Made by a program: the position numbers and the translations under genes. DNA of 30,290 bases, from the NCBI GenBank assembly GCA_934101115.1, contig CAKOPW010000017.1:1-30290 (forward strand), written 5' to 3'. The notes below the pieces were generated by a model. That model made no database searches, was not told the origin of the DNA, and worked only from the letters and a program-made list of their open reading frames with translations. Below, in pieces: positions 1-8,360 of the stretch. Source of the DNA: an uncultured Bacilli bacterium (GTDB lineage: Bacteria; Bacillota_I; Bacilli_A; RF39; UBA660). Positions within the stretch are counted from its first letter, which is position 1. Each line of letters begins with the position of its first letter.

Positions 1-2
1 AA

Positions 3-34
3 ATAAAGAAAGCATTCTTTCAACTTTCTTTATA
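3..34 (-). terminator. Rho-independent terminator of the first zinc-ribbon gene
   Basis: A 10-bp perfect stem (positions 3-12 with 24-33) encloses an 11-nt loop just beyond the stop codon at 38. The stem is A/T rich and followed on the minus strand by a short T-rich stretch, so it is a weak but well-placed terminator. Confidence 0.55.
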
Positions 35-37
35 AAA

Positions 38-1549
38 TTATTCAGTAATATCAGTAGTTTGAGTAATTGTACTAGTGATATAATTTGATAAAATTGATCC
101 TAATTTTCCAAATTTAGAAACTTTAGTGTAAATATCCAATATATCCTCTTGAGATAAGCTACTAATTTCAACAGCATCTTTTAAATCAGCATTTTCTATA
201 CTTGGATTAACATCACTTTCATTTTTTACATTTAATTCAACTGTATAAGCTTTTTCACTTACATAAGCAGTTAAAGAAATGTTTGCTGTAACTTCATTAG
301 TTTTGGCACCTTTTTTAGATGTAAATTTAATTTTTCCATTTGCTTGTTCTTTACCATCTTCCATAACTTTAAATGCTACATCTTCATTAGTGACATTCAT
401 TTCAAAAGCACTAGTTACAATATTCATAGCCTCAAATTCATTGCCAAAAATATTAGTTAATAACTCAATATAACCTTCAGCATCTTCAATTTGTTCAGTT
501 ATAGTTTCTTTTTCTAAGCTTGATTTTAACTCTTCTTTATCTTTACCACTGATTTTGCTTAATTCAGTTAGGAATTTATCATTGCTTAAAACTGATTTTT
601 TAGCAGCATTAGCAATCTTTGTTTGATTTTCTTTATTTAATTTAATTGTTACTACATTGCTATTTGTTTTCATCTTTTGAGTTTTGTCAGCAGCAAGTAA
701 TCCAGCTTTAATTGCATCTTTAAATCCATCAATTAAAACTTTTGTATCAACATCAGTTGTTGTAGTAGAATTAAATATTTCATCTAAACCATCTACTTTT
801 GTATAAACATACTTATCATAGAAATTGCTGAAATATAGATAAACATTAGAATCTTTTAAATAAGTATTTACTTTTAAAGTTTCATCTAAAAGTTCCATTC
901 CAACATTTAAGCTTTCAACAGAAACATCAAAATTCATTAACTTATTTGCTAAATCTACACCATATTTAGCGCTTAACTTAGCACTGTAAGTTGTGCTTCC
1001 AACTGAAACACGTCCATCCATGCTTAATGTTCCACTTGCTTTAGTTTCATCATTATTTATAGAAGATACTTTTTTGAACGCATTATCAATTACATTAGTT
1101 ATTCTCTTATCTGCACTTTTATAAAGGAACATATAACCAAATACTCCAAGTATTGCAACTACAACAATAATTAAAGCTATTACTATTCCAATTATTAATC
1201 CTTTTTTACTTTTTTTCTTATTTGGTTCCATAGTTGGAGTGACCAAATCTGAGCTTGTACTAACAACAGTATGTTCACCTGTTGCATCCATAACATAGCT
1301 TGCTTCTTTTTCAGAAACATCAGTTTGTTCAAGGACATTTCTTTCTACATCAATATTGTTTTCATCTGATGAATTTTCTTGATTTTCAACCGGATTTTGT
1401 TGTAAGTTGTTTTGAATATTGATTTTTTCAACTTCTACTCCAGTCGCTTGTGTTTTTTCAACCTCATTCTCATTTTTTATAGCTGAGCCACAAAATGGGC
1501 ACATTGTTGAACCGTTTGGAATTTCATTTCCACACGCATTACATCTCAT
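38..1549 (-). CDS. zinc-ribbon, single-TM protein with large extracellular domain
   Basis: This 503-residue protein of unknown function begins with a zinc ribbon (CxxC at residues 3/6 and 17/20). A long acidic Gln/Asn/Glu-rich linker follows (about 25-110), then a Lys-rich stop-transfer stretch and one strongly hydrophobic segment (about 117-143). About 360 residues rich in Lys/Thr/Ser lie beyond and are probably extracellular. Zinc-ribbon plus single-TM proteins are common in Firmicutes, where the ribbon faces the cytoplasm; the exported part here matches no domain I recognise. The start is an ATG with a GGAAGGGAAG site upstream. The next gene on this strand (1614-3077) has the same architecture, so the two look like diverged paralogues. 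A TTGAAA/TATATT promoter sits in the gap between them, so this gene can be expressed on its own. Confidence 0.85.
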   Translation of the reverse strand: MRCNACGNEIPNGSTMCPFCGSAIKNENEVEKTQATGVEVEKINIQNNLQQNPVENQENSSDENNIDVERNVLEQTDVSEKEASYVMDATGEHTVVSTSSDLVTPTMEPNKKKSKKGLIIGIVIALIIVVVAILGVFGYMFLYKSADKRITNVIDNAFKKVSSINNDETKASGTLSMDGRVSVGSTTYSAKLSAKYGVDLANKLMNFDVSVESLNVGMELLDETLKVNTYLKDSNVYLYFSNFYDKYVYTKVDGLDEIFNSTTTTDVDTKVLIDGFKDAIKAGLLAADKTQKMKTNSNVVTIKLNKENQTKIANAAKKSVLSNDKFLTELSKISGKDKEELKSSLEKETITEQIEDAEGYIELLTNIFGNEFEAMNIVTSAFEMNVTNEDVAFKVMEDGKEQANGKIKFTSKKGAKTNEVTANISLTAYVSEKAYTVELNVKNESDVNPSIENADLKDAVEISSLSQEDILDIYTKVSKFGKLGSILSNYITSTITQTTDITE

Positions 1550-1582
1550 ATAAACTTCCCTTCCTATTTTTTGTCTATATTA

Positions 1583-1611
1583 AATATATACTATTTAATT
1601 TACTTTTTCAA
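1583..1611 (-). promoter_or_regulatory. SigA-type promoter for the 1549 gene
   Basis: On the minus strand, TTGAAA (1606-1611) and TATATT (1583-1588) are separated by 17 bp, ahead of the start codon at 1549. It begins right after the stop codon of the upstream paralogue. Confidence 0.6.
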
Positions 1612-1613
1612 TA

Positions 1614-3077
1614 CTATTTTTTTACTTCATCATATTTGCAAGTTATCATTTCTCCATTATACATACATGAACATTTTCCAGTACTATCATCACATACACA
1701 TTCAAGCGATGGCTTACATTTATAGTCATATGAATCAAATAATTTTTGAATAATTGTTCCAATATCTTCTTTATAATAACTCATGTTTTCTTTTATCTTG
1801 GCAATATCTTCGTCAGTAAAGTCTCTTACTGATTTGCTTTGTTCAACTTCAACATTAGTTAAACTTCCCTTTTCTTTTGTTATTAATTTTAATGTTATTA
1901 TTCCAGTTTTATCATTTATTTTATACGTTACTTCATATGTTTCATTTATTACATCTTGAACTTGCTTTTTAACTATAGTTAATTCAAAGTTAGCTTTTAA
2001 TTCATCACTTTCATAATATTTGAAATAATATTTTGTATCACCAATATCTATAATGTATTTTCTATCATCGTGGAATAAACTTAAACGATATATTTTTTTG
2101 CCACTATAATAAATTCTTATCTTAGTTGAATTATCTTGTTCTTCATTATTTTTATATTCATACTCTTTAGTTTTACGATAATTCTCTAATATTTCAATTA
2201 TTTCATCAGTTTTCTTATCCTGAATTCTTGCAAATTCATTAATGAAGTTGCTATCTTCTTTTAAACTACTGTAAAAAGTTTCGTAGAAGATTTGAAGATT
2301 AGAGTTATTTAATTCTAGTTCTAAGTAATCACTTTTTATGGTATCATCACGATAATCTATTTCTTCATTTCCTGAGGTATATTTTAACTTCTTTAAGCTT
2401 TCATCTATTGCAGTATTTAATCCATCTATAATGTTTTGAATATTATAGTTTTTTGCTTGAAGAATTCCTAACTCATCTTCTAATGGGAACAAGATATATT
2501 CATCATTATAAAATTCTTTAGATTTAAAATATAGATTATTTTTATCAGCATATAAAGTATAAGTGAATTCTTTACTCTCAAAGACAATTCCGCCTTCATC
2601 CTCTTTTGGATCTCGCATTTTACCATCTATATATAGTCTTTTTGATTTTAAATCTCCTGAATATTTTCCTTCAAATTTCGTTCTATAATCGCTTAAATCT
2701 AGTTCCAAACTATATTCTCCACTTTTAATAGAATTATTAGATAAATAATTATCTGTAATATATTCTGTTACGTGATCAACTACTCCTGTAAAATATTTAT
2801 AGCTTGTATCTTTTTTAGGTTTAAATAAATTGATTATTAGAAATGAAAAAACACCAATCACCAATATAATTAAACATATCGATGAAATAATAATTTTTTT
2901 ATTTCTTGGTTCTTTAAAATATGTTTTAATATCAAACTTTTCATCATTTGCATACATGTCTTCACTTATTTCACCAAATTCCATTGGAGTTATTACTTCT
3001 GTATTTGGATCATTTTTACAGAAAGGACATATTGTAGATGTTTCAGGTATCGTTTTCTTACAATTAACACACTTCAC
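1614..3077 (-). CDS. zinc-ribbon, single-TM protein with Cys-rich C-terminus
   Basis: This 487-residue protein has the same layout as its neighbour: an N-terminal zinc ribbon (CxxC at residues 3/6 and 17/20), a short cytoplasmic linker, one TM segment (about 61-86) and a long exported domain rich in Lys, Glu and Tyr. Unlike the neighbour it ends in a compact Cys-rich tail with cysteines at 454, 460, 462, 469, 471 and 480, which could form disulphides outside the cell or bind metal. The start is GTG, chosen because a strong GGAGGGG site lies four bases upstream and the zinc ribbon begins immediately. It has its own consensus promoter. Function is unknown; pairing with the 38-1549 protein is suggested only by shared design and adjacency. 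Confidence 0.85.
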   Translation of the reverse strand: MKCVNCKKTIPETSTICPFCKNDPNTEVITPMEFGEISEDMYANDEKFDIKTYFKEPRNKKIIISSICLIILVIGVFSFLIINLFKPKKDTSYKYFTGVVDHVTEYITDNYLSNNSIKSGEYSLELDLSDYRTKFEGKYSGDLKSKRLYIDGKMRDPKEDEGGIVFESKEFTYTLYADKNNLYFKSKEFYNDEYILFPLEDELGILQAKNYNIQNIIDGLNTAIDESLKKLKYTSGNEEIDYRDDTIKSDYLELELNNSNLQIFYETFYSSLKEDSNFINEFARIQDKKTDEIIEILENYRKTKEYEYKNNEEQDNSTKIRIYYSGKKIYRLSLFHDDRKYIIDIGDTKYYFKYYESDELKANFELTIVKKQVQDVINETYEVTYKINDKTGIITLKLITKEKGSLTNVEVEQSKSVRDFTDEDIAKIKENMSYYKEDIGTIIQKLFDSYDYKCKPSLECVCDDSTGKCSCMYNGEMITCKYDEVKK

Positions 3078-3112
3078 TTTACCCCTCCTATTCTATTCAT
3101 ACTATATAAGTA

Positions 3113-3141
3113 ATTATAAAATAATATTTTGTACTTTTCAA
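3113..3141 (-). promoter_or_regulatory. SigA-type promoter for the 3077 gene
   Basis: The minus strand carries TTGAAA (3136-3141), a 17-bp spacer and a perfect TATAAT (3113-3118). It lies back to back with the plus-strand promoter of the polymerase gene; the two -35 boxes are only about 8 bp apart. Confidence 0.7.
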
Positions 3142-3149
3142 TAACTTTA

Positions 3150-3178
3150 TTGACTATAGCAAACAAATGTTTTATATT
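3150..3178 (+). promoter_or_regulatory. promoter of the Y-family polymerase operon
   Basis: TTGACT (3150-3155) and TATATT (3173-3178) are separated by 17 bp, upstream of a GAGGG ribosome site and the ATG at 3196. The LexA-like palindrome at 3160-3173 occupies the spacer, so repressor binding would block polymerase. Confidence 0.65.
3160..3173. promoter_or_regulatory. LexA/DinR-like SOS box
   Basis: CAAACAAATGTTTT matches 12 of the 14 positions of the Gram-positive LexA consensus CGAACRNRYGTTYG. Only the outer G on each side is lost. It sits between the -35 and -10 boxes of the UvrX-like gene, a family that is LexA-controlled in Bacillus. Confidence 0.55.
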
Positions 3179-3195
3179 ATATGTGAGGGATAAAT

Positions 3196-4458
3196 ATGGA
3201 TGAACTAAGAATGAAAAGAAATATTATGTGTATCGATTTAAAAAGTTTTTTTGCTTTTGTTGAATGCGTTGAACGTGGAATTGATCCTTATACAACTCCT
3301 TTGATTGTTTGTAATCCTGAGCAAAAAGGTGCCATATCATTAGCTGTTACTCCCTACTTAAAAAGTTTAGGCATTCCTGGACGTGTAAGAGTTTATGATA
3401 TTCCTAGAAATATAAAGTATATAAAAGTTCCTCCAAGAATGAGTCTTTATCAGAAAAAAAGCAAAGAAGTTATCGGAATATATTTAAAATATGTAGCTAA
3501 AGAAGACTTACATGTTTATTCCATTGATGAATGTTTTTTAGACGTTACCAATTATCTAAAGATGTATAATATGACTGATTATGAACTTGCTTTAACAATC
3601 TTAAAAGATATAAAAGACTCAACTGGTCTTGTTGGTACAGCTGGAATCGGACCAAATATGTTACTTGCTAAAATAAGTATGGATATTGAGGCAAAGCATA
3701 CAAAAGATAACATTGCCAAATGGACATATGATGATGTCGAAACTAAGCTGTGGAATATTAAGCCTTTATCCAAAATGTGGGGAATTGGATCTAATCTTGA
3801 AAAAAGACTTAATAGTATGAATATCTATTCTGTAAAAGAACTAGCACTTACTTCTAAAGAAAAACTGATGAAGGAATTTGGTATTTTAGGTGGTGATTTA
3901 TATTATCGAGCTAATGGAATTGATTTAACCAAACTAAGTGATTTAAACGATTATAAACCAAAAGAAAAAAGCATCAGCAATTCTCAAGTTTTATTTAAAG
4001 ATTATTTTGACTTCAATATTGATATTATAATCTATGAAATAATTGATACTCTATGTAGAAGACTTAGAAAAGAAAAATTGCTTTGTGGCCTTATAAGTTT
4101 GGGCATTACTTCTTCTAAAACTTCCTCCGGCAGTTTTCATCATTCTTTAAAGTTAAATGAAAGAACAGACAATGCAAATGAAATATTTAAGACAGCTATG
4201 TATATTTTTAACCATTATTACACAAAATTTCCAATAAGAAAGGTATCCATTTCTTTTGGAAATTTGAGTCCGAATGATAAGATTCAACTTGATATATTTG
4301 AAGATTATGAAGAAATTGAAAAAAGAAAGCAAATTGAAGAAACAATCGACGAGGTTAAAGAACGATTTGGTCCAAATTCAATTTTAAAAGCTTCAAGTTT
4401 ATTAAGCGATTCAACAATTAAAGAAAGGAATGGTTTAATTGGTGGACACAAAGCATGA
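3196..4458 (+). CDS. Y-family translesion DNA polymerase (UvrX/YqjW-like)
   Basis: This 420-residue error-prone polymerase would extend DNA past lesions in the cytoplasm. Palm motifs are clear: D14 in the N-terminal IDLKSFFA motif and D111-E112 in SIDECFLDV give the metal-binding acidic triad. A helix-hairpin-helix segment lies near residues 195-220 (WGIGSNLEKRL). The C-terminal little finger is followed by QLDIF (364-368), a likely beta-clamp-binding motif. The tail ending in the LIGGHKA motif is typical of the UvrX/YqjW branch rather than DinB. Length is normal. The start is the ATG behind a GAGGG site. The stop overlaps the start of the YolD-like gene by four bases, implying translational coupling, as in the Bacillus yqjW-yqjX arrangement. 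A LexA-like box in the promoter points to SOS induction. Confidence 0.92.
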   Translation: MDELRMKRNIMCIDLKSFFAFVECVERGIDPYTTPLIVCNPEQKGAISLAVTPYLKSLGIPGRVRVYDIPRNIKYIKVPPRMSLYQKKSKEVIGIYLKYVAKEDLHVYSIDECFLDVTNYLKMYNMTDYELALTILKDIKDSTGLVGTAGIGPNMLLAKISMDIEAKHTKDNIAKWTYDDVETKLWNIKPLSKMWGIGSNLEKRLNSMNIYSVKELALTSKEKLMKEFGILGGDLYYRANGIDLTKLSDLNDYKPKEKSISNSQVLFKDYFDFNIDIIIYEIIDTLCRRLRKEKLLCGLISLGITSSKTSSGSFHHSLKLNERTDNANEIFKTAMYIFNHYYTKFPIRKVSISFGNLSPNDKIQLDIFEDYEEIEKRKQIEETIDEVKERFGPNSILKASSLLSDSTIKERNGLIGGHKA

Positions 4459-4769
4459 ATCAAAACTCTTCTCATTGGATGCCATTCAATTCACTTTTTA
4501 ATGGCAATGAAGAAAAAGAAAAAATTGTAGTTATAAATAAAAAGAAACCTATTTTATCTGAAGAACAAATTGAGGCAATAGAAAATAAAATCATTGAAGC
4601 ATTCACTGAACAAGTTCCAGTTATAATTACTCATTTCCGTAAATATGATTTTATAGAATCAACTGGAATTATAACAAAAATAGATTCTGTAAAGAAAACT
4701 ATCACTTTAAATGATAAAGAAATCATATATTTTATAAATATTATTAAAATTTTTATAAAAAACACTTGA
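4455..4769 (+). CDS. YolD-like protein
   Basis: This 104-residue protein overlaps the end of the polymerase gene by ATGA. YolD-like proteins are small beta-rich proteins commonly encoded directly after UvrX-type Y-family polymerases. The N-terminal WMPFNSLF and the later segment IITKIDSVKKTITLNDKEI, where a YolD-like protein has its beta-barrel, fit the family. Their exact biochemical role is not settled; a role as polymerase partner is inferred from constant gene pairing. It is co-transcribed with the polymerase and so presumably SOS-inducible. The TGA stop overlaps the -35 box of the following tRNA promoter. Confidence 0.82.
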   Translation: MNQNSSHWMPFNSLFNGNEEKEKIVVINKKKPILSEEQIEAIENKIIEAFTEQVPVIITHFRKYDFIESTGIITKIDSVKKTITLNDKEIIYFINIIKIFIKNT

Positions 4770-4794
4770 ATTTATATTTTCAGTATGCTACAAT
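4766..4794 (+). promoter_or_regulatory. promoter of tRNA-Ala
   Basis: TTGAAT (4766-4771), a 17-bp spacer and TACAAT (4789-4794), with an extended TGC directly before the -10. The -35 overlaps the stop codon of the YolD-like gene. Confidence 0.7.
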
Positions 4795-4809
4795 GATTTT
4801 GTTGCTGAT

Positions 4810-4886
4810 GGGGAATTAGCTCAGTTGGCTAGAGCACCACGCTTGCACCGTGGGGGTCAGGGGTTCGAGTCCCCTATTCTCCACCA
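4810..4886 (+). tRNA. tRNA-Ala(UGC)
   Basis: A complete 77-nt cloverleaf. The acceptor stem pairs GGGGAAT with ATTCTCC, the anticodon stem is CCACG/CGTGG, and the loop CTTGCAC places anticodon TGC. The T-arm has GGTTCGAGTCC. The CCA end is encoded at 4884-4886. It is a single tRNA with its own promoter and terminator. Confidence 0.97.
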
Positions 4887-4896
4887 TTAGTAAATT

Positions 4897-4920
4897 ACTC
4901 ACATTATGTGAGTTTTTTTA
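4897..4920 (+). terminator. terminator of tRNA-Ala
   Basis: The inverted repeat ACTCACAT/ATGTGAGT (4897-4904 with 4906-4913) runs straight into seven T residues, 11 bp after the CCA end. Confidence 0.85.
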
Positions 4921-4984
4921 TTGTCTTAAATTGCCCTGACCCATACCAATATCAATAAAAATCATTTTAATACACTTTTATCAA

Positions 4985-4993
4985 TGTTATAAT
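4985..4993 (+). promoter_or_regulatory. extended -10 promoter of the HD-domain gene
   Basis: TGT followed by TATAAT (4988-4993) lies 17 bp upstream of the ATG at 5011. No good -35 is visible (TTTTAA at 4965-4970), which fits an extended -10 promoter. Confidence 0.45.
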
Positions 4994-5010
4994 TGATTTA
5001 GGTGAGGCAT

Positions 5011-6021
5011 ATGAACGAATATATAAACATTTTTATTGATAAAGAATATCCAACTTTTTTAGATAAATATTTATCCACAAAAACTTTAACCAGATTTAAA
5101 AACGTTACTCAATTTTGTGGATGTGACTACACGAAACTTTACTCTCCAAGGTTTAAATATACAAGATATATTCACTCTTTGGTGGTTGCACATATGACTT
5201 GGCATTTTTCTCATAATAAAAAAGAAACTATTATAGCTTTGTTTCATGATGCTGGTACTCCCTGCTTTGCGCATACAATTGATTATGTCTTTGGAGATTA
5301 TATAAATCAAGAAAGCTCTGAAAAGAATATCGTTGATATTATCAACAATGATGATGAATTAAAAGAATTACTAAAAAGCGATGATATAACACTTGAAGAT
5401 TTTAAGAGTTTTGATAATTATCATATCTTAGAAAATAAATCACCTAAACTCTGTACAGATCGTTTAGATGGAGTTCTTCACACTTGTTATGTTTGGTTAC
5501 ACACTCATGAAAAAGAACAAGTTAAAGAAGTTTATGATGGCATGACAGTTTTAACAAATGAGGAAAATGTACCAGAAATTGGTTTTAAAAATAAAGAATT
5601 GGCAAATAAATTTGTAGAAATGGTATTTAATTATGCTAAAGAGTTACAAGGAAATACTGATAAATTTGTTATGAAGTATATATGTGAACTTGTAAAAGAA
5701 GCTGTGAATAAAAAACTTATTAGTTATGATGATTTATATACTAAAAAAGAAGATGAACTGTGTCAAATATTTAATGCTAATTTCCCTTCTTGGACATCTT
5801 TTGTAAATTCCACAACAATTGTTAGGACTGACTACCTTCCTAAAGATCACTTTTACATATCTTTTGCCACAAAGAAACGTAACACAATTCCATTGGTTAA
5901 AACAAATGAAGGAGCAAAAAGAATAAATGAAATTTCTGAACATTCAAGTGATTTATACAAAAAGTTAGAACAATACAAAGATTCAACATATGCATATATT
6001 GAAAAAATAAAAAGTTTATAA
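5011..6021 (+). CDS. HD-domain phosphohydrolase (dGTPase/YwfO-like)
   Basis: This 336-residue metal-dependent phosphohydrolase belongs to the HD superfamily. The motif order is H55 (in YIHSLVVAH), H79-D80 (LFHDAGTPCFAH), H88, and a later D150/D153 in TDRLDGVLH. This series matches the dGTPase and YwfO-like branch, whose members act on nucleoside triphosphates or nucleotides; the substrate here cannot be fixed from sequence. The usual LLHDIGHPPFGH-type motif is altered, with Ala and Thr-Pro-Cys in place of the common Ile-Gly-His-Pro. The ATG at 5011 is preferred over the GTG nine bases upstream, because that GTG is part of the GGTGAGG ribosome site. It stands alone between the tRNA and a bidirectional terminator. 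Confidence 0.8.
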   Translation: MNEYINIFIDKEYPTFLDKYLSTKTLTRFKNVTQFCGCDYTKLYSPRFKYTRYIHSLVVAHMTWHFSHNKKETIIALFHDAGTPCFAHTIDYVFGDYINQESSEKNIVDIINNDDELKELLKSDDITLEDFKSFDNYHILENKSPKLCTDRLDGVLHTCYVWLHTHEKEQVKEVYDGMTVLTNEENVPEIGFKNKELANKFVEMVFNYAKELQGNTDKFVMKYICELVKEAVNKKLISYDDLYTKKEDELCQIFNANFPSWTSFVNSTTIVRTDYLPKDHFYISFATKKRNTIPLVKTNEGAKRINEISEHSSDLYKKLEQYKDSTYAYIEKIKSL

Positions 6022-6047
6022 AAAAGAAGCAAATATTGCTTCTTTTA
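6022..6047. terminator. bidirectional terminator between HD gene and cytidine deaminase
   Basis: An 11-bp perfect stem (6022-6032 with 6036-6046) has a 3-nt loop, with A-runs on one side and T-runs on the other. It serves both converging genes and overlaps the deaminase stop codon. Confidence 0.85.
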
Positions 6048-6431
6048 TTTTAAGTCTTCATCAGAAAACGGATATGGACAAAGCTCTTTTACGGTTAAAC
6101 TTATTTCATCTCCATTTGGATTCATCGCGATGACTTTTTTATCATGTTCAAAAAACTCACTTATAACTTGTCTGCAAACCATACATGAAAATCCGATTTT
6201 TTCATTGTCACACATAACGTATAAAGCTTCAAAATCATGTTTTTTATATCCAGCAGATATTGCTGATACAATCGCACTTCTCTCTGCACATATAGCAGCT
6301 CCATAACTAGCATTTTCAACGTTTACTCCATTAAATTCGCGACCATCTTTCATAACTACTATTGAAGCAACTCTAAAATGTGAATAAGGGCTGTAGGAGT
6401 TATTTAATAATTCTTTTAGTTTATCTTTCAT
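6045..6431 (-). CDS. cdd: cytidine deaminase
   Basis: This 128-residue homotetrameric-type deaminase converts cytidine and deoxycytidine to uridine and deoxyuridine in pyrimidine salvage. Zinc ligands are C48 in CAE (C48-A49-E50, with E50 the proton shuttle) and C83/C86 in SCMVCRQ. The N-terminal YSPYSHFRV motif is the usual nucleoside-binding start. The family normally has Pro before the first Cys of the CxxC pair; here it is Ser, a small departure that leaves the ligands intact. The start is ATG after a GGTGAT site. It is monocistronic as far as can be seen; upstream is the terminator of the beta-helix gene. Confidence 0.93.
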   Translation of the reverse strand: MKDKLKELLNNSYSPYSHFRVASIVVMKDGREFNGVNVENASYGAAICAERSAIVSAISAGYKKHDFEALYVMCDNEKIGFSCMVCRQVISEFFEHDKKVIAMNPNGDEISLTVKELCPYPFSDEDLK

Positions 6432-6460
6432 ATTATCACCATTTTTAATTTATCATAAAA

Positions 6461-6489
6461 TGAAAAAAAGGTGAATAATTCTCACCTTA
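6461..6489 (-). terminator. terminator of the beta-helix gene
   Basis: The stem AAGGTGA/TCACCTT (6468-6474 with 6482-6488) is followed on the minus strand by seven T residues. It overlaps the stop codon at 6487. Confidence 0.85.
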
Positions 6490-8241
6490 GTTTACACTTT
6501 TTCCATTTACATATAATTTATAACCATTGAAATCAATGTTTTTATAACTTGTATCTTCATCATCTAAACTTGTAACGTAAGAGTCTCCTGTCAATTTTAT
6601 TTTAGAGTTTTTAGATAATTTTAATGTTATAGATTTTGCTTCATTTGAAGAATTGATACTTCCTTCAAAGTTTGAAGAATTAGTTAATTCCATTGATAAA
6701 GTAGAAATAGAATCAACAACAATATTTCCAGCTACAGTTTGATTTTTTAATGTAAGAGTTACACTTCCACCGTTTTGGCCAGTTGTTCCCCAAGAATCTT
6801 TTTGAATCCTTAAGAAATTACCTGTGGAATCATTATTTATTATTGTATTATTTTCCAAAGTGATTACGGCATCCGTATTAGTTACGTATAATGTGTCTCC
6901 TTTATTAGTTGTTATAGTGCTATTTTTAGCAGTAAACTCACCTGTTCCAGTATCAGCATCTCCACTCATAGATTGATATAGAAAGATGTTTTTATATGTT
7001 GTGGATTGACCATTTAATTTATTGTTTGTATCATTTAAAGTAACGTTTTCAAGAGTAACGGAATTCTTTCCTTCGATAACTACGCCTTCTGAAGAAGTAG
7101 CCTCTAAAGTTGCATCTTTAACCGTAATATCGGCAGTTGAATATATGCTTGGAGATCCAACTCCTGTTGTTTTATAAGTTCCTTTAGAAACCGTAATACT
7201 TCCTCCACCTTTATCAGAACGGATTGCAGCACTTGAAGTACCACTTGTTTCTATATTTAAGTTGCTTGCTGTGATGCTTCCTCCACCGGCAACCATTATT
7301 CCTCCAGAAGAATCCCCAGTAGTTTTAATAGAAGATGCAGAAATATTTATTTTAGACGAACCATAAGAAAATACTCCGTTTGCTCCAGTTGCAGATGTAT
7401 TAACTGAACTATTTGAGATTGTTACGTCAGCATTATCTTTAGCAAGAATACCTGAATTGTTTCCATAAAAACTTGATTCATCTCCAGTTTCGGCATCTCC
7501 AGTTTTAGTGACTGTAACATTATCCATTGTTACAATAGCATCATCACTTATTAATACTGCGTTATCTGAGGCAGTAGTTGATGTGTAAGTTTCATCACTT
7601 AGAGTTTTATCACCAGTTATCTCATTTGAACTTGAATAACTTGGAGTTTTATTATTCATGGATTCGTTCATATTTCCATTATTTGGTTGGCTATTTTGAG
7701 AATTTGTTCCATTAAACCATATACTTGTAAGAGATAAAACAGCTGTAATAATAATTGTTAATAAAACAAATATAATCGTTTTATCTGCAATTCCAAATGT
7801 TTCTTTAAATGTTTTAGCGTTAAAGCCTGATATTATTAAATATCCGATATTAATCGCGATTAACAATGATAAAGATACAACAATCACATAAAACCATACT
7901 TTATTATTGCTTGTTTGATTGATAACATCAGGTGCTTTCATAGATTGATTGTTTTCCATATCGTTGTTTTCTCCTGCTGGTTTTTCTGGAGGCGTACTCA
8001 TATTAGAATCATCTCCACTTGGTTTATCTGGTGGTGTGTTATCTTTACTTTCTCCACTTGGTTTTTCTGGTGGCGTATTATCACTTGATCCCACATTACC
8101 ATTTTCTTGCATATTTGGTGGAGTTCCTCCCGACATATTATTTGAGTTATCCTTGTTGAAATAAATACATGTAAATATAAGTCCACTTATACTTACCAAT
8201 GTAATAATAATCATTACTACATTTTTTAGAATTCTTTTCAT
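6487..8241 (-). CDS. membrane-anchored beta-helix surface protein
   Basis: This 584-residue protein has three hydrophobic segments (about 8-28, 115-139, 154-176). Between the first two lies an exported Pro/Gly linker with repeats of the type TPPEKPSGE (three good copies at about 57-91 plus a degenerate one at 40-48). From about 217 to the end it is a run of short Ser/Thr/Asn/Gly-rich repeats with alternating hydrophobics (ILAKDNADVTISNSSV, VTVKDATLEATSSEGVVIEG and similar), the pattern of a right-handed parallel beta-helix. Similar sequences in gut Firmicutes are annotated only as adhesin-like or carbohydrate-binding; I infer cell-surface display without a specific ligand. The start is ATG with a GAAAGGAAG site. 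No LPXTG motif is present; anchoring would be through the TM helices. Confidence 0.8.
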   Translation of the reverse strand: MKRILKNVVMIIITLVSISGLIFTCIYFNKDNSNNMSGGTPPNMQENGNVGSSDNTPPEKPSGESKDNTPPDKPSGDDSNMSTPPEKPAGENNDMENNQSMKAPDVINQTSNNKVWFYVIVVSLSLLIAINIGYLIISGFNAKTFKETFGIADKTIIFVLLTIIITAVLSLTSIWFNGTNSQNSQPNNGNMNESMNNKTPSYSSSNEITGDKTLSDETYTSTTASDNAVLISDDAIVTMDNVTVTKTGDAETGDESSFYGNNSGILAKDNADVTISNSSVNTSATGANGVFSYGSSKINISASSIKTTGDSSGGIMVAGGGSITASNLNIETSGTSSAAIRSDKGGGSITVSKGTYKTTGVGSPSIYSTADITVKDATLEATSSEGVVIEGKNSVTLENVTLNDTNNKLNGQSTTYKNIFLYQSMSGDADTGTGEFTAKNSTITTNKGDTLYVTNTDAVITLENNTIINNDSTGNFLRIQKDSWGTTGQNGGSVTLTLKNQTVAGNIVVDSISTLSMELTNSSNFEGSINSSNEAKSITLKLSKNSKIKLTGDSYVTSLDDEDTSYKNIDFNGYKLYVNGKSVN

Positions 8242-8312
8242 TTTTTCTTCCTTTCTAATTATATTAAAACACCTTTGTATGAAAAAAATATGAAGAATAA
8301 TAATATTTTTTC

Positions 8313-8341
8313 TTTAAAAATAAAAATTAATAAGGTATAAT
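8313..8341 (+). promoter_or_regulatory. probable promoter of the 8361 gene
   Basis: TTTAAA (8313-8318) and TATAAT (8336-8341) with a 17-bp spacer stand just before an AGAGGT ribosome site. The region is very AT rich, so chance is not excluded. Confidence 0.4.
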
Positions 8342-8360
8342 TGTATTATAGAGGTAGCAT

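Noticed and set aside
5002..5010. GTG at 5002 as the start of the HD-domain gene
   Set aside because: This GTG is part of the GGTGAGG ribosome site that serves the ATG at 5011.
7975..8095. Short direct repeats as a CRISPR-like array
   Set aside because: They are in-frame Pro/Gly linker repeats of a protein, without spacers of constant length.
8258..8263. TATAAT as the -10 box of the beta-helix gene
   Set aside because: Transcription would then start within the ribosome binding site, so it cannot be the working promoter of a led mRNA.
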